In this document: positions 40,723 through 41,464 of the stretch, one piece after another
How positions within the stretch are numbered: the stretch's first letter is position 1
Layout of the letters: every line of letters begins with the position of its first letter
Origin: Hydrogenophaga sp.
Lineage (GTDB): Bacteria; Pseudomonadota; Gammaproteobacteria; Burkholderiales; Burkholderiaceae_C
DNA length: 41,464 bases
Direction of reading: 5' to 3'
Assembly (NCBI RefSeq): GCF_030656115.1
Contig: NZ_JAUSOO010000153.1
Span: 1-41,464 of the forward strand
Made by a program: the position numbers and the translations under genes
Notes under the pieces: model-generated
What the model was told of the DNA's origin: nothing
Database searches by the model: none
Seen by the model: the letters and a program-made list of their open reading frames with translations, nothing else

Positions 40723-41464
40723 TCAGCTGCTGAACAAGAAGTTCAGCACGTCACCGTCTTTGACCACGTAGTCTTTGCCTTCGGCGCGCATCTTGCCGGC
40801 GTCTTTGGAGCCATGCTCGCCTTTGTAGGTGATGTAGTCGTCAAAACCGATGGTCTGGGCGCGGATGTAGCCCTTCTCGAAGTCGGTATGGATCACGCCA
40901 GCGGCCTGCGGGCCGGTGTCGCCCACGTGAATGGTCCAGGCGCGCACCTCTTTCACGCCGGCGGTGAAATAGGTTTGCAAACCCAGCAGCTTGTAGGCGG
41001 CGCGAATCAGGCGGTTCAGGCCCGGTTCGCTCTGGCCCAGCTCTTCCAGAAACATCTGGCGGTCTTCGTCGCTCATCTCGCTCATTTCGGCTTCGAGCTT
41101 GGCGCAAATGGCCACCACCGGCGCATTTTGCGCATCGGCAAACGCCTTCAGCCGGTCCAGCAACGGGTTGTTTTCAAACCCGTCTTCGGCCACATTGGCC
41201 ACAAACATGGCTGGCTTGGCCGTGATCAGGAAAAACTGTTTCAGCAGCGGGCGCTCTTCTTTGCTGAAGTCGATCGTGCGCACCGGCTTGACCTCGTTCA
41301 GCGCCGCCTGGCACTTTTCCAGAATCGCCACCAGCTTGATGGACTCCTTGTCGCCCGAGCGCGCCGTTTTCTGCACGCGGTGCAAGGCTTTTTCCACCGC
41401 CGCCAGGTCGGCCAGGCACAGCTCGGTCTGAATGACCTCAATGTCGGCGATCGGGTCCACCTTG
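40723..41464 (-). CDS. ychF: Ribosome-binding ATPase YchF, C-terminal part (5' end outside window)
   Basis: About 247 residues of the C-terminal part are visible, so the P-loop GTPase-like N-terminus lies beyond the right edge. The start of the visible part ([15 protein letters not shown]) is internal. [13 protein letters not shown] and the coiled-coil insertion ([18 protein letters not shown]) follow. The TGS-like end is characteristic: [32 protein letters not shown], and a C-terminal [16 protein letters not shown]. YchF (EngD/OLA1) hydrolyses ATP rather than GTP and is linked to ribosome and stress functions. It is probably co-transcribed with the downstream pseudouridine-synthase-like gene (two-base gap). 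Confidence 0.95.
   Translation of the reverse strand, partial: KVDPIADIEVIQTELCLADLAAVEKALHRVQKTARSGDKESIKLVAILEKCQAALNEVKPVRTIDFSKEERPLLKQFFLITAKPAMFVANVAEDGFENNPLLDRLKAFADAQNAPVVAICAKLEAEMSEMSDEDRQMFLEELGQSEPGLNRLIRAAYKLLGLQTYFTAGVKEVRAWTIHVGDTGPQAAGVIHTDFEKGYIRAQTIGFDDYITYKGEHGSKDAGKMRAEGKDYVVKDGDVLNFLFSS

Overview
The window is GC-rich, densely coded bacterial chromosome. Gene content and order (dusB-fis-purH; rubredoxin-pilG-pilH-pilI-pilJ-chpA beside thiD and hemL; yqgE-ruvX-pyrR-pyrB-pyrC'-plsC) fit a betaproteobacterium of the order Burkholderiales, most likely family Comamonadaceae. That placement is inferred from gene order and protein style; no rRNA is present. I see no insertion sequence, prophage, integrase, CRISPR array or replication origin. 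No gap between genes exceeds about 165 bases. Genes at both edges are cut: a LysR-type regulator on the left and the GTPase YchF on the right.

Region by region. 1-1398: the C-terminal end of a LysR regulator, a tRNA-Arg(CCU) gene and an exported DsrE-like protein. 1436-4295: a divergent pair encoding the permease and ATPase of a ferric-iron-type ABC importer, with a Fur-box-like palindrome between them and no binding-protein gene. 4368-12071: eleven genes on the minus strand forming what looks like one envelope copper-handling operon. In transcription order they are: DUF2946 protein, SCO-family lipoprotein, PCu(A)C chaperone, Spy/CpxP-like protein, DUF2946 protein, Crp/Fnr regulator, second PCu(A)C chaperone, third DUF2946 protein, an MbnP-like four-Cys lipoprotein, an MbnH/MauG-like di-heme protein, and a predicted outer-membrane beta-barrel protein. 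12194-17438: a glutathione S-transferase, then a compact minus-strand operon (yqgE/algH, ruvX, pyrR, pyrB, a catalytically dead dihydroorotase homologue, plsC) with four-base or near-zero overlaps. 17500-18987: DNA photolyase.

19053-29794: the twitching-motility chemosensory operon, running rubredoxin, pilG, pilH, pilI, pilJ and the giant hybrid kinase chpA/pilL (2262 residues). The kinase gene contains a recent 330-base in-frame tandem duplication. 29958-32350: thiD-like kinase and hemL on the plus strand. 32412-35335: dusB-fis-purH on the minus strand. 35483-41464: a YqaA-type membrane protein, an MFS transporter, an AraC regulator, a tannase/feruloyl-esterase-family lipoprotein without the usual CS-HC disulfide cysteines, a pseudouridine-synthase-like protein without its catalytic aspartate, and the C-terminal part of ychF.

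The best candidate for something under-described is the 4.4-12.1 kb copper locus. It joins the MbnP/MbnH 'metallo-mystery pair' to two PCu(A)C chaperones, SCO, three non-identical DUF2946 proteins, a dedicated Crp/Fnr regulator and a porin-like barrel. No methanobactin precursor gene or known copper ATPase is visible in the window.
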